Source of the DNA: Bacilli bacterium
GTDB taxonomy: Bacteria > Bacillota_I > Bacilli_A > RFN20 > DUOF01
Direction of reading: 5' to 3'
Assembly: GCA_017517765.1 (NCBI GenBank)
Contig: JAFWYE010000003.1
Location: 1-41,249 of the forward strand
DNA: 41,249 nt
Below, in pieces: positions 17,269 to 25,477 of this stretch. Position numbers and translations under genes: made by a program. Numbering within the stretch: position 1 is the stretch's first letter; each line of letters starts with the position of its first letter. The notes beneath the pieces are model-generated. The model made no database searches and was not told the origin of the DNA. It was given only the letters and a program-made list of their open reading frames with translations.

Positions 17269-17297
17269 TTGACACCGAAAATAGATAAATTTATAAT
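17269..17297 (+). promoter_or_regulatory. Perfect consensus sigma-A promoter
   Basis: TTGACA at 17269-17274, exactly 17 bases, and TATAAT at 17292-17297. This is the best match to consensus in the window, so the following genes (unknown protein, acyl carrier protein, YqeY) should be strongly expressed. Confidence 0.92.
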
Positions 17298-17320
17298 CAA
17301 ATTAAGGGATGGTGAGTTTT

Positions 17321-17947
17321 ATGAAAGACGTAAGTAAGATGTATGAAGAAGAATTACAAAAGAAGGCAGATGAAGTTATTTCACTTATGAAAGGGCTTGC
17401 TAAAAAAGATGAAATGATGTTAAGAAATTTAGTTGCTCCGATTTATATAGTAGAAGGGGCTGCATTTGTTGATGAAACTCAGCAAACCTCTTGGAATGCG
17501 TTAGTTAAAAAGCATACTAAAGTAAATAAAAACTATGGTGGTTTAATTGATGAATCATTACGTGTTATGAGGGCCATTGAGATTAAAGGAATAGATGGTG
17601 CTATTAGAGAATTAGTTGATTTAGAGAGTGATGTTAGTAAGGTTGTTGCTGTAGTTAATAAGTATTCTAGACATGGTAATGATTTTGCTAAAGCTTTAGT
17701 AAGTAATAATCCAAAAATTGTAGAAGTATATCCTGCATTAAATAGAATTGTAAAGAAAGGTCCTGGAAAGGTATCAAGTAATAGAGATGAATATAATAAT
17801 AATGGACTAAATGATGCAATATCATATATGTCTAATTTAGTTTCAACATTAAATGTTGATCAAAGAATTAAAGACTCTATTTTATATGAGCAAAGTGAAT
17901 TAAAGGATATAAAAGAAAAAAGGCTTAATAAGACTAAGAAAAAATAA
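17321..17947 (+). CDS. Unknown helical protein upstream of acyl carrier protein
   Basis: This 208-residue soluble protein is largely helical, with a coiled-coil-prone start (YEEELQKKADEVISLMKG) and a Lys-rich end (KRLNKTKKK). No catalytic motif is seen. I prefer ATG 17321 because GGTGAG lies before it; the in-frame ATG 17309 is too close to its AAGGG. It is driven by a perfect promoter and shares the transcript with acyl carrier protein 11 bases downstream. The linkage suggests a basic cellular role, but I do not recognise the family. Confidence 0.65.
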   Translation: MKDVSKMYEEELQKKADEVISLMKGLAKKDEMMLRNLVAPIYIVEGAAFVDETQQTSWNALVKKHTKVNKNYGGLIDESLRVMRAIEIKGIDGAIRELVDLESDVSKVVAVVNKYSRHGNDFAKALVSNNPKIVEVYPALNRIVKKGPGKVSSNRDEYNNNGLNDAISYMSNLVSTLNVDQRIKDSILYEQSELKDIKEKRLNKTKKK

Positions 17948-17958
17948 GGAGAAAAAGA

Positions 17959-18186
17959 ATGAATTGTTTTGCAGAATTTAAAAAGATTATTGAAGGTAAA
18001 GTGAAAGATGCTAGTAGTATTACTATGGAATCTAATTTAAAAGATTTAGGATTAGATTCTTTAGATTTACTTGAAATTGTAAGCGAGGGAGAAGAGTTAC
18101 TTAGAATCCAATTTGAAGATGAAGAATTATTATCTTTTAAAACAATTGGGGATGTAGTAACTTGTGCTGAAGGGAAGTTAAAGTAA
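17959..18186 (+). CDS. acpP: Acyl carrier protein
   Basis: A 75-residue acidic protein with the phosphopantetheine site LGLDSLDLLEI (30-40, S34). The length and the four-helix pattern are those of the fatty-acid acyl carrier protein. The serine carries the prosthetic arm on which acyl chains are built. No other fatty-acid gene is beside it, so a special-purpose carrier is possible. An AAGGAG ribosome site is well placed. The YqeY gene follows after one base. Confidence 0.88.
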   Translation: MNCFAEFKKIIEGKVKDASSITMESNLKDLGLDSLDLLEIVSEGEELLRIQFEDEELLSFKTIGDVVTCAEGKLK

Positions 18187-18187
18187 G

Positions 18188-18613
18188 ATGTTATATGATG
18201 AGATTAAAAAATTAAATCTTGTAGCGATGAAGGAAAAGAATACTGTAGCTAGAGCTATATATTCAGTTATTATTTCACGTATAGATTTAATTAAAGTTAA
18301 TAAAAGAGAAAAAAATGAAGAATTAAATGAAGCTGATTGCGTTAGTGTAGTTCAAAAGGTTTTAAAAGAACTTGAAGATGAAAAAGAGAATTATGCTAGG
18401 GTTAATAATGTAGAGAGAGTAGAATCTACATTAAAGCAAATGGAATATGCTAAAGCATTACTTCCTAAATGTTTAAGTGAAGAAGAAGTAAAAGAAATAG
18501 TAGAGTCTTTAGAAGATAAATCTATGCCTAGTATTATGAAGCACTTTAAAACTAACTATGCTGGAAAGTGTGATATGTCAATAGTTAGTAAAATTGCAAA
18601 ATCTTATAATTAA
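18188..18613 (+). CDS. yqeY: GatB/YqeY domain protein
   Basis: This 141-residue protein matches the YqeY family, which is related to the tail domain of the GatB subunit of tRNA-dependent amidotransferase. The blocks MKEKNTVARAIYSVIISRID and KQMEYAKALLPKCLSEEEV are typical, with a C-terminal helical domain. Its exact role is not known; a tRNA-binding function has been proposed from the GatB likeness. It starts one base after the acyl carrier protein stop and ends the operon. Confidence 0.88.
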   Translation: MLYDEIKKLNLVAMKEKNTVARAIYSVIISRIDLIKVNKREKNEELNEADCVSVVQKVLKELEDEKENYARVNNVERVESTLKQMEYAKALLPKCLSEEEVKEIVESLEDKSMPSIMKHFKTNYAGKCDMSIVSKIAKSYN

Positions 18614-18619
18614 AATTAA

Positions 18620-18648
18620 TAGACATTTAAAAACAAGCATGTTATAAT
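18620..18648 (+). promoter_or_regulatory. Promoter of tRNA-Trp
   Basis: TAGACA at 18620-18625, a 17-base spacer, then TATAAT at 18643-18648. The bases TGT before the -10 box make it an extended -10 as well. Confidence 0.8.
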
Positions 18649-18661
18649 ACTGCTTGTCTCT

Positions 18662-18735
18662 AGGAGTATAGTTCAAAGGTAGAATAACGGTCTCCAAAAC
18701 CGCTGATGTGGGTTCGATTCCTACTACTCCTGCCA
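18662..18735 (+). tRNA. tRNA-Trp (anticodon CCA)
   Basis: The gene folds fully: acceptor AGGAGTA with TACTCCT, anticodon loop CTCCAAA (anticodon CCA) on an ACGGT/ACCGC stem, T arm GTGGG/CCTAC with loop TTCGATT, and an encoded GCCA end. The CCA anticodon reads only UGG, in keeping with TGA acting as stop here. Confidence 0.95.
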
Positions 18736-18750
18736 TTTTTATAAAAATAC

Positions 18751-18774
18751 AAGTCCCATACGGGGCTTTTTTTG
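18751..18774 (+). terminator. Terminator after tRNA-Trp
   Basis: AAGTCCC (18751-18757) pairs with GGGGCTT (18762-18768) around ATAC, followed by a T-run. Confidence 0.87.
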
Positions 18775-18813
18775 TTTTCTAAAGTTATTTAATTACCTTT
18801 TATAGAGTAATGT

Positions 18814-18836
18814 GTTATTCTTAAGATAAGAATAAC
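18814..18836. promoter_or_regulatory. Perfect 9-bp palindrome (operator candidate)
   Basis: GTTATTCTT (18814-18822) and AAGAATAAC (18828-18836) are exact reverse complements separated by AAGAT. No T-run follows, so it is not a terminator. It lies upstream of a broken small gene and the tandem-TIR gene, where a dimeric repressor site would fit. Confidence 0.5.
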
Positions 18837-18934
18837 AATATAGGTGACGATTGATTGTTATTGTAATATTTATTATTGAATTGAAAATTGAAAATAAAGC
18901 GAAAATATAGAAAGCATATAAGGGGGGTATTATT

Positions 18935-19148
18935 ATGAATAAAAGAATACTTACTCATCCAGAGTTATATGAAGAAAGTGATCTTAAATATGCACTTGCA
19001 GACAAATTGTTTAATTATTTAATTGATTATTGTAGGTATGTAAGTTGTGAATATATAAGTTAAATTAGTAGATAGTAAGTTTTATTCTTATTTTTATGGG
19101 TATTTAAAAAGGGAAGAAAAAGAAAGATATTTAATAAAGAAGATATAA
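18935..19148 (+). pseudogene. Frameshifted small gene before the TIR protein
   Basis: ATG 18935, with a strong AGGGGGG ribosome site, opens a 42-residue frame (begins MNKRILTHPELYEESDLKYA) that stops at 19061-19063. The +1 frame is open from 19059 to a TAA at 19146-19148 and reads on as LVDSKFYSYFYGYLKREEKE. Removing one T near 19060 joins the two into a single reading frame of about 70 residues with even composition. A one-base insertion (or sequencing error) in a small gene is the simplest reading; a short 42-residue peptide gene is the alternative. No family is recognised. Apart from this, the palindrome and the tRNA terminator, nothing else is seen between 18736 and 19166. Confidence 0.5.
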
Positions 19149-19166
19149 AGATTGTGAGTGATAGAA

Positions 19167-22100
19167 ATGATTGAACTTAAATATAAAACTAGAGATCATA
19201 CAAGTCCCAAAGGGAAACCTAGAGTTTATTTTTCTGCACATCCTAGTGACTATAAGTATTTTGATGAAATAACAGATGAAATTTTGGATAAAGAAAATTG
19301 TGTTATATATTACTTTGATGATTTTAGCGAAAATATTGATTATGAAGATTTTATGTTGCAGTTAAATCAAATGCAAATGTTTGTCATTCCTATAACAAAT
19401 AAGTTTTTAAACACAAAAAATAGGGCCTTAGAAATTGAATTTAAGTATGCTATGGAAAAACACATTCCCATTTTACCTCTTATGTATGGAGAAAAACTAG
19501 AGAAGGATTTTAATGAAAAATGTGGTGATTTACAATTCTTAGATAAATTTAAAGTTGATGATACTGCAATTAGTTATGAAAAGAAGTTAAATGATTTTCT
19601 CTCTGCAATATTAATTAATGATGAATTGGCAAATGAAATAAGAGAGGCTTTCGATGCTTATATATTTTTAAGTTATAGGAAAAAGGATAGAAAATACGCT
19701 CAAGAATTGATGAAATTAATTCATAAAAATGATAATTTTAGAGATATTGCGATTTGGTATGATGAATTTTTAACTCCAGGAGAAAATTTTAATGAAGAAA
19801 TAGATGAGGCATTAAATAAAAGTAAGTTTTTTGCATTAGTTGTAACTCCAAATATTATAGAAAAAGACAATTATGTAATGAGAATAGAGTACCCTAGAGC
19901 AAAAGAAGTAAATAAACCGATAATGGCTCTAGAATCTGTAAAGACAGATCAAAATGATTTGAAGGAAAAATATCTTGATATACCTGAATGTATAGATGCA
20001 TATGATGAGGTTAAAATATCTGAGGCAATGTTGGATTTTTTACAAGGAGTAGCTACTACTAGTAATGATACTCCAAGGCACAACTATTTAATTGGACTAG
20101 CATATTTAAAAGGAATTGATGTAGAAGTAGATAAAAAGAAAGCCTTGTTTTTAATTGAAGATTCTGCTTCTAAAGGAAATATAGATTCTATAAAGAAATT
20201 AATAGATATGTATAGCGTTGGAGATAGTGTAAAAGTAGATGATTTAAAAAAGTTATACTGGGAAGAAAAATTAGTTGAAGAATATAAAAAGCAAGAAAAA
20301 GATATAAGATTAAGATATGATGATTATAGTGATGAATATATTGAGTTTTATGATAACTATTTATCTGCGCTTACTTCATTTGCTATGACTACTATTTTTT
20401 GCTTTGATATAGAAAAAGGTGAATTAATATTAAATAATTCTTTAAGTATTGTAGAGAATCTAAAAAAAGATGAAATAAAATATTATGACAAATTATCTAA
20501 TATATATTTTGTATTAGCGGGGTCTTATGAGCATGATGAAAAATATACTAAAGCTTTAGAGTACTACTATAAAAGATTAGAATGTAATCAAAAACTTGTA
20601 AAACTAAATAGAAGTGAGTATTTAAAAGAGTTAGCAGATTCTTATTATAGGGTGGCAAAATTACAAAGATATCACAAACTTTTTGATGATGCTAAAAAGT
20701 CTTTTAAAATCGCTTTAATATTGTATGAGGAAATTTTAAATGCAGAAGAAAACGATAAAAATGAAGTTAGAATAAGTTTAGCAGAATGTTATTATGAGGT
20801 GGGAGTTGTAGAAATTTTACTTGATAAAATTGAACTTACAAGAGATAAAGTAGAACCATTATTTAAGAAAGCATTAGAATTATCAAGGGAATATATTAAT
20901 GGTAAAGTACGTCGATATAATATAATGATGTTTAAGAGTATTTTCGTTGATATTGCAAATTTTGCAGTTATAACTGGTAATTATGAAATTGCTAATAAGT
21001 TATATAAAGAGGTTATTGATGTATTAGAAAATCAAAAGAAAGAAGAGTTGAAAGAATATTGTTTAGAGCAAACTATTGATGTGAATTTAGTTCTTGCATC
21101 TATGTATGATAGGAGTGGGGATTTAATTAATAGTGAATATTATTATAACAAGGCCATAAAAATTTATAATGATTTAATTGTATATGATGACTCATATATT
21201 TCAAACTTAGCTAATGTATATAGAAACTTTTCGAATTTATATATAAAAAATAAAAATTATGCTAGAGCTAAAGAATTAATTGATATGGCATATGAATTAG
21301 TTAAAGATACCCAAAATCATTATTCATTAGCATTAACTTTTGCTAAATATTTTGATTTATATAATGAGTTAAATTATTCCAACAAAGCAGAAGAATATAT
21401 ATTAAAGGCTATAGAGTGTGCAAAAAAACTTGAAGATATTAACCCTAATGATTATTTTGAACTAATGTTTTTTTGCTATATTGAAAAGTATTCTAATTCT
21501 TGTTCTATCACATGGGAAAATTTATATGATTCTTGTTATAAACCAATGACAGACATTTATTTAAAATTACCTTCATCCAGTCCATATGCATCATCTTATA
21601 AAGTCGCGAATGCATTGTATTTTGCTGGGGCTACTTTGAGATGTAAGAGTAATGATTATGATAAGGTTGAAAAACTTCTTTTATTGTCTTTGGAGTGTTT
21701 TAAAAAAGCAACTAAAGAGTCACCTGTTGATTATAAAGGTGCAATTTGTGGTGTTTATAATGAACTGGCTCAAATGTATATGGATAAAGGGGATTTATTG
21801 AAGGCGAAAGAATATTTAGATAATGCACTTAATGACACTAAAGATGAAAATAAGGTGTGTCTTGAGAGAATAGATACACTAAAATTAATTTCTAAGATTA
21901 ATAACGAAGATATAAAAGAATATTATAATAGTTCAATTGCTTTGCTTTATAAATATAAAGATTCAAATGATGATGATAAAGATAGTAAAAAAATTGCTAT
22001 AACATTAGCTAAAATATTGTGTGAATATGCTAATGAATTAACTAAATTTAATGATTTAAATAAGGCGAACGAATTATATAAACAGGCATTAAATGAAGTT

Positions 22101-22787
22101 AAAGGGTTTTATGATTATTTGAAAGAAAATTATAGTACAAATAAACTAATAGCGGATTGTTATTTTAATGTTGGATTTAATAGTGATAACTATAAAGAGG
22201 GGGAAAAGAATTTAACGAGTGCACTTGAAATATATAAGTATTTAGAAAAAGAAAGTGATAATGATGATGAACTTGTATATAAGATAGTAAAGACATTTAA
22301 TGCTATAGGATATATGAATGTTAAACTGAAAAACTATGATAAGGCTATTGAATTTATAAATAAAGCAATAGATAGATGTTTAAGTTTAACTCAAACTGAT
22401 TCCATTTATTATTGGGAATTAACAAAATACATGGCAAATCTTGGCTATATTTATATAGATTTAAAACAATATGAAACTGCAATAAAATATTTTAAGTTGG
22501 CTTTAAATAACTTAGAAATCTTAAAAGAAAATAAAGTTCCATATTTATGGAGAGCAAGCTATTATAATAAAGATATTTTTGATTGTGAATTGAAATTAAA
22601 TCACTATGATGAAGCTAGAAAGAGTATATATGATGTATTAGAAGCATATTACATGTTATATGAATTGAATGAAGATATTAAAATAGAAACTGTAATTGAA
22701 ATTTTTGATGTTGTGTTGAATGATGAAAGGCTATTAGATAGTGATGTTTTAAATATAATTGAGAAGTTATCTCAATATATAAAATAA
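19167..22787 (+). CDS. Tandem TIR-domain protein with Sel1 and TPR repeats
   Basis: A 1,206-residue cytosolic protein. TIR-like domain 1 spans about 18-115 (RVYFSAHPSDYKYF, ALEIEFKYAMEKHIPILPL, with E91 at the catalytic-glutamate position). TIR domain 2 spans about 163-256 (AYIFLSYRKKDRKYA, IWYDEFLTPGENF, YVMRIEYPRA, with E241). A Sel1-type repeat follows at about 300-350 (NYLIGLAYLKGIDVEVDKKK), and residues 420-1170 are TPR-like helical hairpins. Bacterial TIR domains commonly cleave NAD+ or make signalling nucleotides in anti-phage defence; TPR arrays bind partners or triggers. Such a role here is inferred from architecture. I prefer ATG 19167 over GTG 19158 because GTGAGTG lies 6 bases before it. 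No effector gene is directly adjacent. Confidence 0.82.
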   Translation: MIELKYKTRDHTSPKGKPRVYFSAHPSDYKYFDEITDEILDKENCVIYYFDDFSENIDYEDFMLQLNQMQMFVIPITNKFLNTKNRALEIEFKYAMEKHIPILPLMYGEKLEKDFNEKCGDLQFLDKFKVDDTAISYEKKLNDFLSAILINDELANEIREAFDAYIFLSYRKKDRKYAQELMKLIHKNDNFRDIAIWYDEFLTPGENFNEEIDEALNKSKFFALVVTPNIIEKDNYVMRIEYPRAKEVNKPIMALESVKTDQNDLKEKYLDIPECIDAYDEVKISEAMLDFLQGVATTSNDTPRHNYLIGLAYLKGIDVEVDKKKALFLIEDSASKGNIDSIKKLIDMYSVGDSVKVDDLKKLYWEEKLVEEYKKQEKDIRLRYDDYSDEYIEFYDNYLSALTSFAMTTIFCFDIEKGELILNNSLSIVENLKKDEIKYYDKLSNIYFVLAGSYEHDEKYTKALEYYYKRLECNQKLVKLNRSEYLKELADSYYRVAKLQRYHKLFDDAKKSFKIALILYEEILNAEENDKNEVRISLAECYYEVGVVEILLDKIELTRDKVEPLFKKALELSREYINGKVRRYNIMMFKSIFVDIANFAVITGNYEIANKLYKEVIDVLENQKKEELKEYCLEQTIDVNLVLASMYDRSGDLINSEYYYNKAIKIYNDLIVYDDSYISNLANVYRNFSNLYIKNKNYARAKELIDMAYELVKDTQNHYSLALTFAKYFDLYNELNYSNKAEEYILKAIECAKKLEDINPNDYFELMFFCYIEKYSNSCSITWENLYDSCYKPMTDIYLKLPSSSPYASSYKVANALYFAGATLRCKSNDYDKVEKLLLLSLECFKKATKESPVDYKGAICGVYNELAQMYMDKGDLLKAKEYLDNALNDTKDENKVCLERIDTLKLISKINNEDIKEYYNSSIALLYKYKDSNDDDKDSKKIAITLAKILCEYANELTKFNDLNKANELYKQALNEVKGFYDYLKENYSTNKLIADCYFNVGFNSDNYKEGEKNLTSALEIYKYLEKESDNDDELVYKIVKTFNAIGYMNVKLKNYDKAIEFINKAIDRCLSLTQTDSIYYWELTKYMANLGYIYIDLKQYETAIKYFKLALNNLEILKENKVPYLWRASYYNKDIFDCELKLNHYDEARKSIYDVLEAYYMLYELNEDIKIETVIEIFDVVLNDERLLDSDVLNIIEKLSQYIK

Positions 22788-22826
22788 ATAACTAAGTATA
22801 TGATATCATTTAATTGAGGTGGAATT

Positions 22827-23366
22827 ATGATAGAAATAACATATTTTGTACACGGTACTACTTATGATAATGAAGCTAAAAGAGCTAGTGGATGGCTACC
22901 TGGAGAGTTGAGCGAAAAGGGTATAACTCAAGCAATAGCTCTTGCTAAAACTATAAAAGATGAATATTTTGATATTGTTATATCATCGGATTTAAATAGG
23001 GCTATACAAAGTAGTAAGCTTGATTTTTATAACAGAGATATTAAAATGATTAGAGATTCTAGAATAAGAGAGTGTAATTATGGTTTGTTAGATGGTAAAG
23101 ATGCTAGTTTAGTTATCTATGGTGATCATATAGAAGAAAAGTTTCCTAATGGGGAATCATTAAAAGATGTAGAAAGTAGAATTAGAGATTTTATTGGATA
23201 CTTAAAAGAAAACTTTGATGGTAAGAAAGTTGCAATAGTTGCACATAGAGCACCACAACTAGCACTAGACGTTATACTTAAGAGTATGAGTTGGGAAGAG
23301 GCTATTGCAAATGATTGGAGAAATACAAAAAATTGGCAACCTGGTTGGAAATATATAATTGAATAG
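22827..23366 (+). CDS. Histidine phosphatase (phosphoglycerate mutase superfamily) with VHG motif
   Basis: This 179-residue protein has the nucleophile H9 in YFVHGTT, where the superfamily normally has RHG; the arginine is replaced by valine. Other active-site elements are present: R58 (SSDLNRAIQS), E82 (RECNYG) and the second histidine H140 (VAHRAPQL). The stretch GWLPGELSEKGITQA is the typical start of the family. Loss of the first arginine may change the substrate or activity. A GAGGTGG ribosome site precedes ATG 22827. The SDR gene begins 10 bases after its stop, so the two share an mRNA. Confidence 0.82.
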   Translation: MIEITYFVHGTTYDNEAKRASGWLPGELSEKGITQAIALAKTIKDEYFDIVISSDLNRAIQSSKLDFYNRDIKMIRDSRIRECNYGLLDGKDASLVIYGDHIEEKFPNGESLKDVESRIRDFIGYLKENFDGKKVAIVAHRAPQLALDVILKSMSWEEAIANDWRNTKNWQPGWKYIIE

Positions 23367-23376
23367 GAGTGATTTT

Positions 23377-24186
23377 ATGAAAACAGTGGTAATTACAGGT
23401 AGTGCAAGAGGCTTAGGATATGAGCTTGCTAAAAGATTTAGAGAGAACAATTATAACGTTGTATTAAGTGACATTAACAAAGAAAATTTGGCTAAAGCAG
23501 AAAAAGAATTAATAGAAACTATTAATAGTGAAGCGAAGGTTATTAGTGTATATGCAGATGTTACAAGCGAAGCAGATTTAGAATATTTAATGGCTAAATC
23601 TGTAGAAACTTTTGAGGGTGTAGATGTGTGGATTAATAATGCTGGAGTAAATCAACCAATGGTTCCTATTTGGGAAGTTGATACTAAAGTTATAGATAGA
23701 TTAATTGATATTGATTTAAAAAGCGCTATGATTGGTAGTAAAGTAGCAATGAAGCAAATGATTAAGCAAGGCTATGGACAAATATATGGTGTTGAAGGAT
23801 ATGGTAGTAATGATGCTATGATGCTTGGACTTAGTGTTTATGGTACTAGTAAAAGAGGAGTTACTTATTTCTTTAAAGCTTTAGCAAAAGAAGTGGATGA
23901 AAAAGAACTTAATATCAAGATTGGATTATTATCTCCAGGTATTATGATTACTGATTTTATTACTCACTCAATGGGCGATGATGCTTTTGAATTACCTGAA
24001 AAAACTAAGAAAGTATATAATATTTTAGGTGACTATCCAGATGTTATTTCTAAATTTTTGGTTGATAAGATAGTGAATAATAATAAAAATAATGTAAGAT
24101 TTAATTGGCTAACTAATGGTAAGGCTAGTCTAAGATTTATGACTTGTGCATTTAATAAAAGAGATTTCTTTAAAAAGGAGGATTAA
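23377..24186 (+). CDS. Short-chain dehydrogenase/reductase
   Basis: This 269-residue SDR binds NAD(P)H at TGSARGLG (7-14). It has NNAG (87-90) and the catalytic pair Y155 and K159 (YGTSKRG). D32 (VVLSDINK) after the second strand favours NAD(H). The stretch before the tyrosine, QIYGVEGYGSND, recalls the IFNMDGAGS pattern of chlorophyll b reductase-like SDRs; the catalytic serine is not at the usual spacing of 13 and may be S144. The substrate is unknown. I start at ATG 23377, which has AGGAG at 23365-23369; an in-frame upstream start overlaps the phosphatase gene. Confidence 0.83.
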   Translation: MKTVVITGSARGLGYELAKRFRENNYNVVLSDINKENLAKAEKELIETINSEAKVISVYADVTSEADLEYLMAKSVETFEGVDVWINNAGVNQPMVPIWEVDTKVIDRLIDIDLKSAMIGSKVAMKQMIKQGYGQIYGVEGYGSNDAMMLGLSVYGTSKRGVTYFFKALAKEVDEKELNIKIGLLSPGIMITDFITHSMGDDAFELPEKTKKVYNILGDYPDVISKFLVDKIVNNNKNNVRFNWLTNGKASLRFMTCAFNKRDFFKKED

Positions 24187-24189
24187 GAA

Positions 24190-24561
24190 ATGAAAATTGT
24201 AAGATGTAGTCATTGTGGTAATGTTGCTTTTTTACTAAAGGATAGTAAAGTACCTATGATGTGTTGTGGGGAGAAAATGAAAGAGTTAGATCCATTAACT
24301 AGAGATGGTGCTATTGAAAAACATGTTCCAGTATATGAAGTGAAAGGTAATGTTGTTAATGTAGTTGTTGGCAGTGTAGTTCATCCAATGGAGGAATCTC
24401 ACTATATTGAATGGATTATTGTAGAAACTAATTTGCATACTCATATTAGAAAACTAAATCCAGGAGAAGAACCTAAAGCTAGTGTTGCATTAGTTGAAGG
24501 TGAAAGTGTAGTTAGTGTATATGAATATTGCAACTTACATGGATTTTGGAAAAGTGAATAG
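24190..24561 (+). CDS. dfx: Desulfoferrodoxin (superoxide reductase)
   Basis: A 123-residue protein with two iron centres. Center I is the rubredoxin-like Cys4 site C6, C9, C25 and C26 (RCSHCG, MMCCGEKM). Center II, where superoxide is reduced to peroxide, is formed by H45 (EKHVP), H65 and H71 (HPMEESHYIEW) and C114 with H117 (CNLHGFW). All ligands are present, so the enzyme should be active. It is a typical oxygen defence of anaerobes. It starts 3 bases after the SDR stop with AAAGGAGG upstream and is followed at once by a terminator. Confidence 0.95.
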   Translation: MKIVRCSHCGNVAFLLKDSKVPMMCCGEKMKELDPLTRDGAIEKHVPVYEVKGNVVNVVVGSVVHPMEESHYIEWIIVETNLHTHIRKLNPGEEPKASVALVEGESVVSVYEYCNLHGFWKSE

Positions 24562-24583
24562 AGGTTAATACCTCTATTTTTTT
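24557..24583 (+). terminator. Rho-independent terminator over the dfx stop codon
   Basis: AATAGAGGT (24557-24565) pairs with ACCTCTATT (24570-24578) around a 4-base loop, followed by a T-run. Confidence 0.88.
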
Positions 24584-24584
24584 A

Positions 24585-24613
24585 TTGAAAGAAAGTAGGG
24601 GATAAATTATAAT
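24585..24613 (+). promoter_or_regulatory. Sigma-A type promoter
   Basis: TTGAAA at 24585-24590, a 17-base spacer and TATAAT at 24608-24613. It lies 23 bases before ATG 24637. Confidence 0.8.
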
Positions 24614-24636
24614 TGTTTTGTAAGTAGGTGAAGATA

Positions 24637-24873
24637 ATGGAAGATGAGATCATTAAATATCAAAAGAAACTTAAAAAATGGATTATGAAGCCTAATTGGG
24701 ATGATATTGCAGAAAGATTATCACCTTCACTTATGAGCATTGTAACAATTGTGATGAATGCTAAAAGTGAAAAGGATGTATCTCCTTTAGTATATAGAAA
24801 TATTGATTATACTCTTGAAAGAATTGAAAACATAAATAATTCCCTAAAAAAAGGAACTAGAAGGAGACAATAA
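24637..24873 (+). CDS. Small unknown helical protein
   Basis: A 78-residue, basic and helical protein with no signal or membrane segment, ending KKGTRRRQ. I chose ATG 24637 because AGGTGAAG sits before it; the in-frame GTG 24628 is part of that site. Its last base is shared with the ATG of the next gene (TAATG), so both are translated together. I do not recognise it. Confidence 0.62.
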   Translation: MEDEIIKYQKKLKKWIMKPNWDDIAERLSPSLMSIVTIVMNAKSEKDVSPLVYRNIDYTLERIENINNSLKKGTRRRQ

Positions 24874-25394
24874 TGATTAATATTAATGAAATGGTAAATA
24901 TGGAAATTGCTAAAATTAATGAAGAATATAATGGAAAAATTAAGGATAAGGAATTAAATTACAAGGCAAGAGTTAGAGTATATAAGATGCTAAGATATAA
25001 ACTTACTAACAAGACTAAAGTTATGAGTTATGATGAATATAGTGATTATATGAGACTTGAATCTAGTATTTTATTTACAGATTTAACTTATAAACCAAGA
25101 AGAACATTAAGGAATGGATATGATCATTTATATAATGAATTTGAACCTCTTTTTAAAAGATTGGAAATTCAAGAAGTTAGAGATATTTGTTCTAAATGTT
25201 TAAATTTTTCTAAAGATATAACTAAGTTTGAAGAACTAAAAAAGTATTTACAGTATGAACCCGTAAGAACATATATAAGATTTATTGCAAGCAGATATAA
25301 CCCTGTTTTAAGGGCATATGATAAAAAAGAGTTACTAGAATATTGTGATGAAATATTAGAAAAGAGTAAGAAGATTAATAAAGGTAGAGTTTAA
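24873..25394 (+). CDS. Unknown helical protein
   Basis: A 173-residue, strongly charged helical protein with a conserved-looking core (YDEYSDYMRLESS, TDLTYKPRRTLRNGYDHL). No catalytic or membrane motif is visible. Its start codon overlaps the stop of the 78-residue protein by one base, pointing to a paired function. A strong terminator overlaps its last codons, separating it from the helicase gene. Confidence 0.62.
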   Translation: MININEMVNMEIAKINEEYNGKIKDKELNYKARVRVYKMLRYKLTNKTKVMSYDEYSDYMRLESSILFTDLTYKPRRTLRNGYDHLYNEFEPLFKRLEIQEVRDICSKCLNFSKDITKFEELKKYLQYEPVRTYIRFIASRYNPVLRAYDKKELLEYCDEILEKSKKINKGRV

Positions 25395-25410
25395 AACTCT
25401 ACTTTTTTAT
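25384..25410 (+). terminator. Rho-independent terminator
   Basis: GTAGAGTTT (25384-25392) pairs perfectly with AAACTCTAC (25394-25402), followed by TTTTTT. The stop codon lies in the hairpin. Confidence 0.88.
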
Positions 25411-25477
25411 TAATTATTTTGGTTTATTCTTTTAAGATAGTAATTTTATTATTAAAATTAATTATGTGGTGATTATA

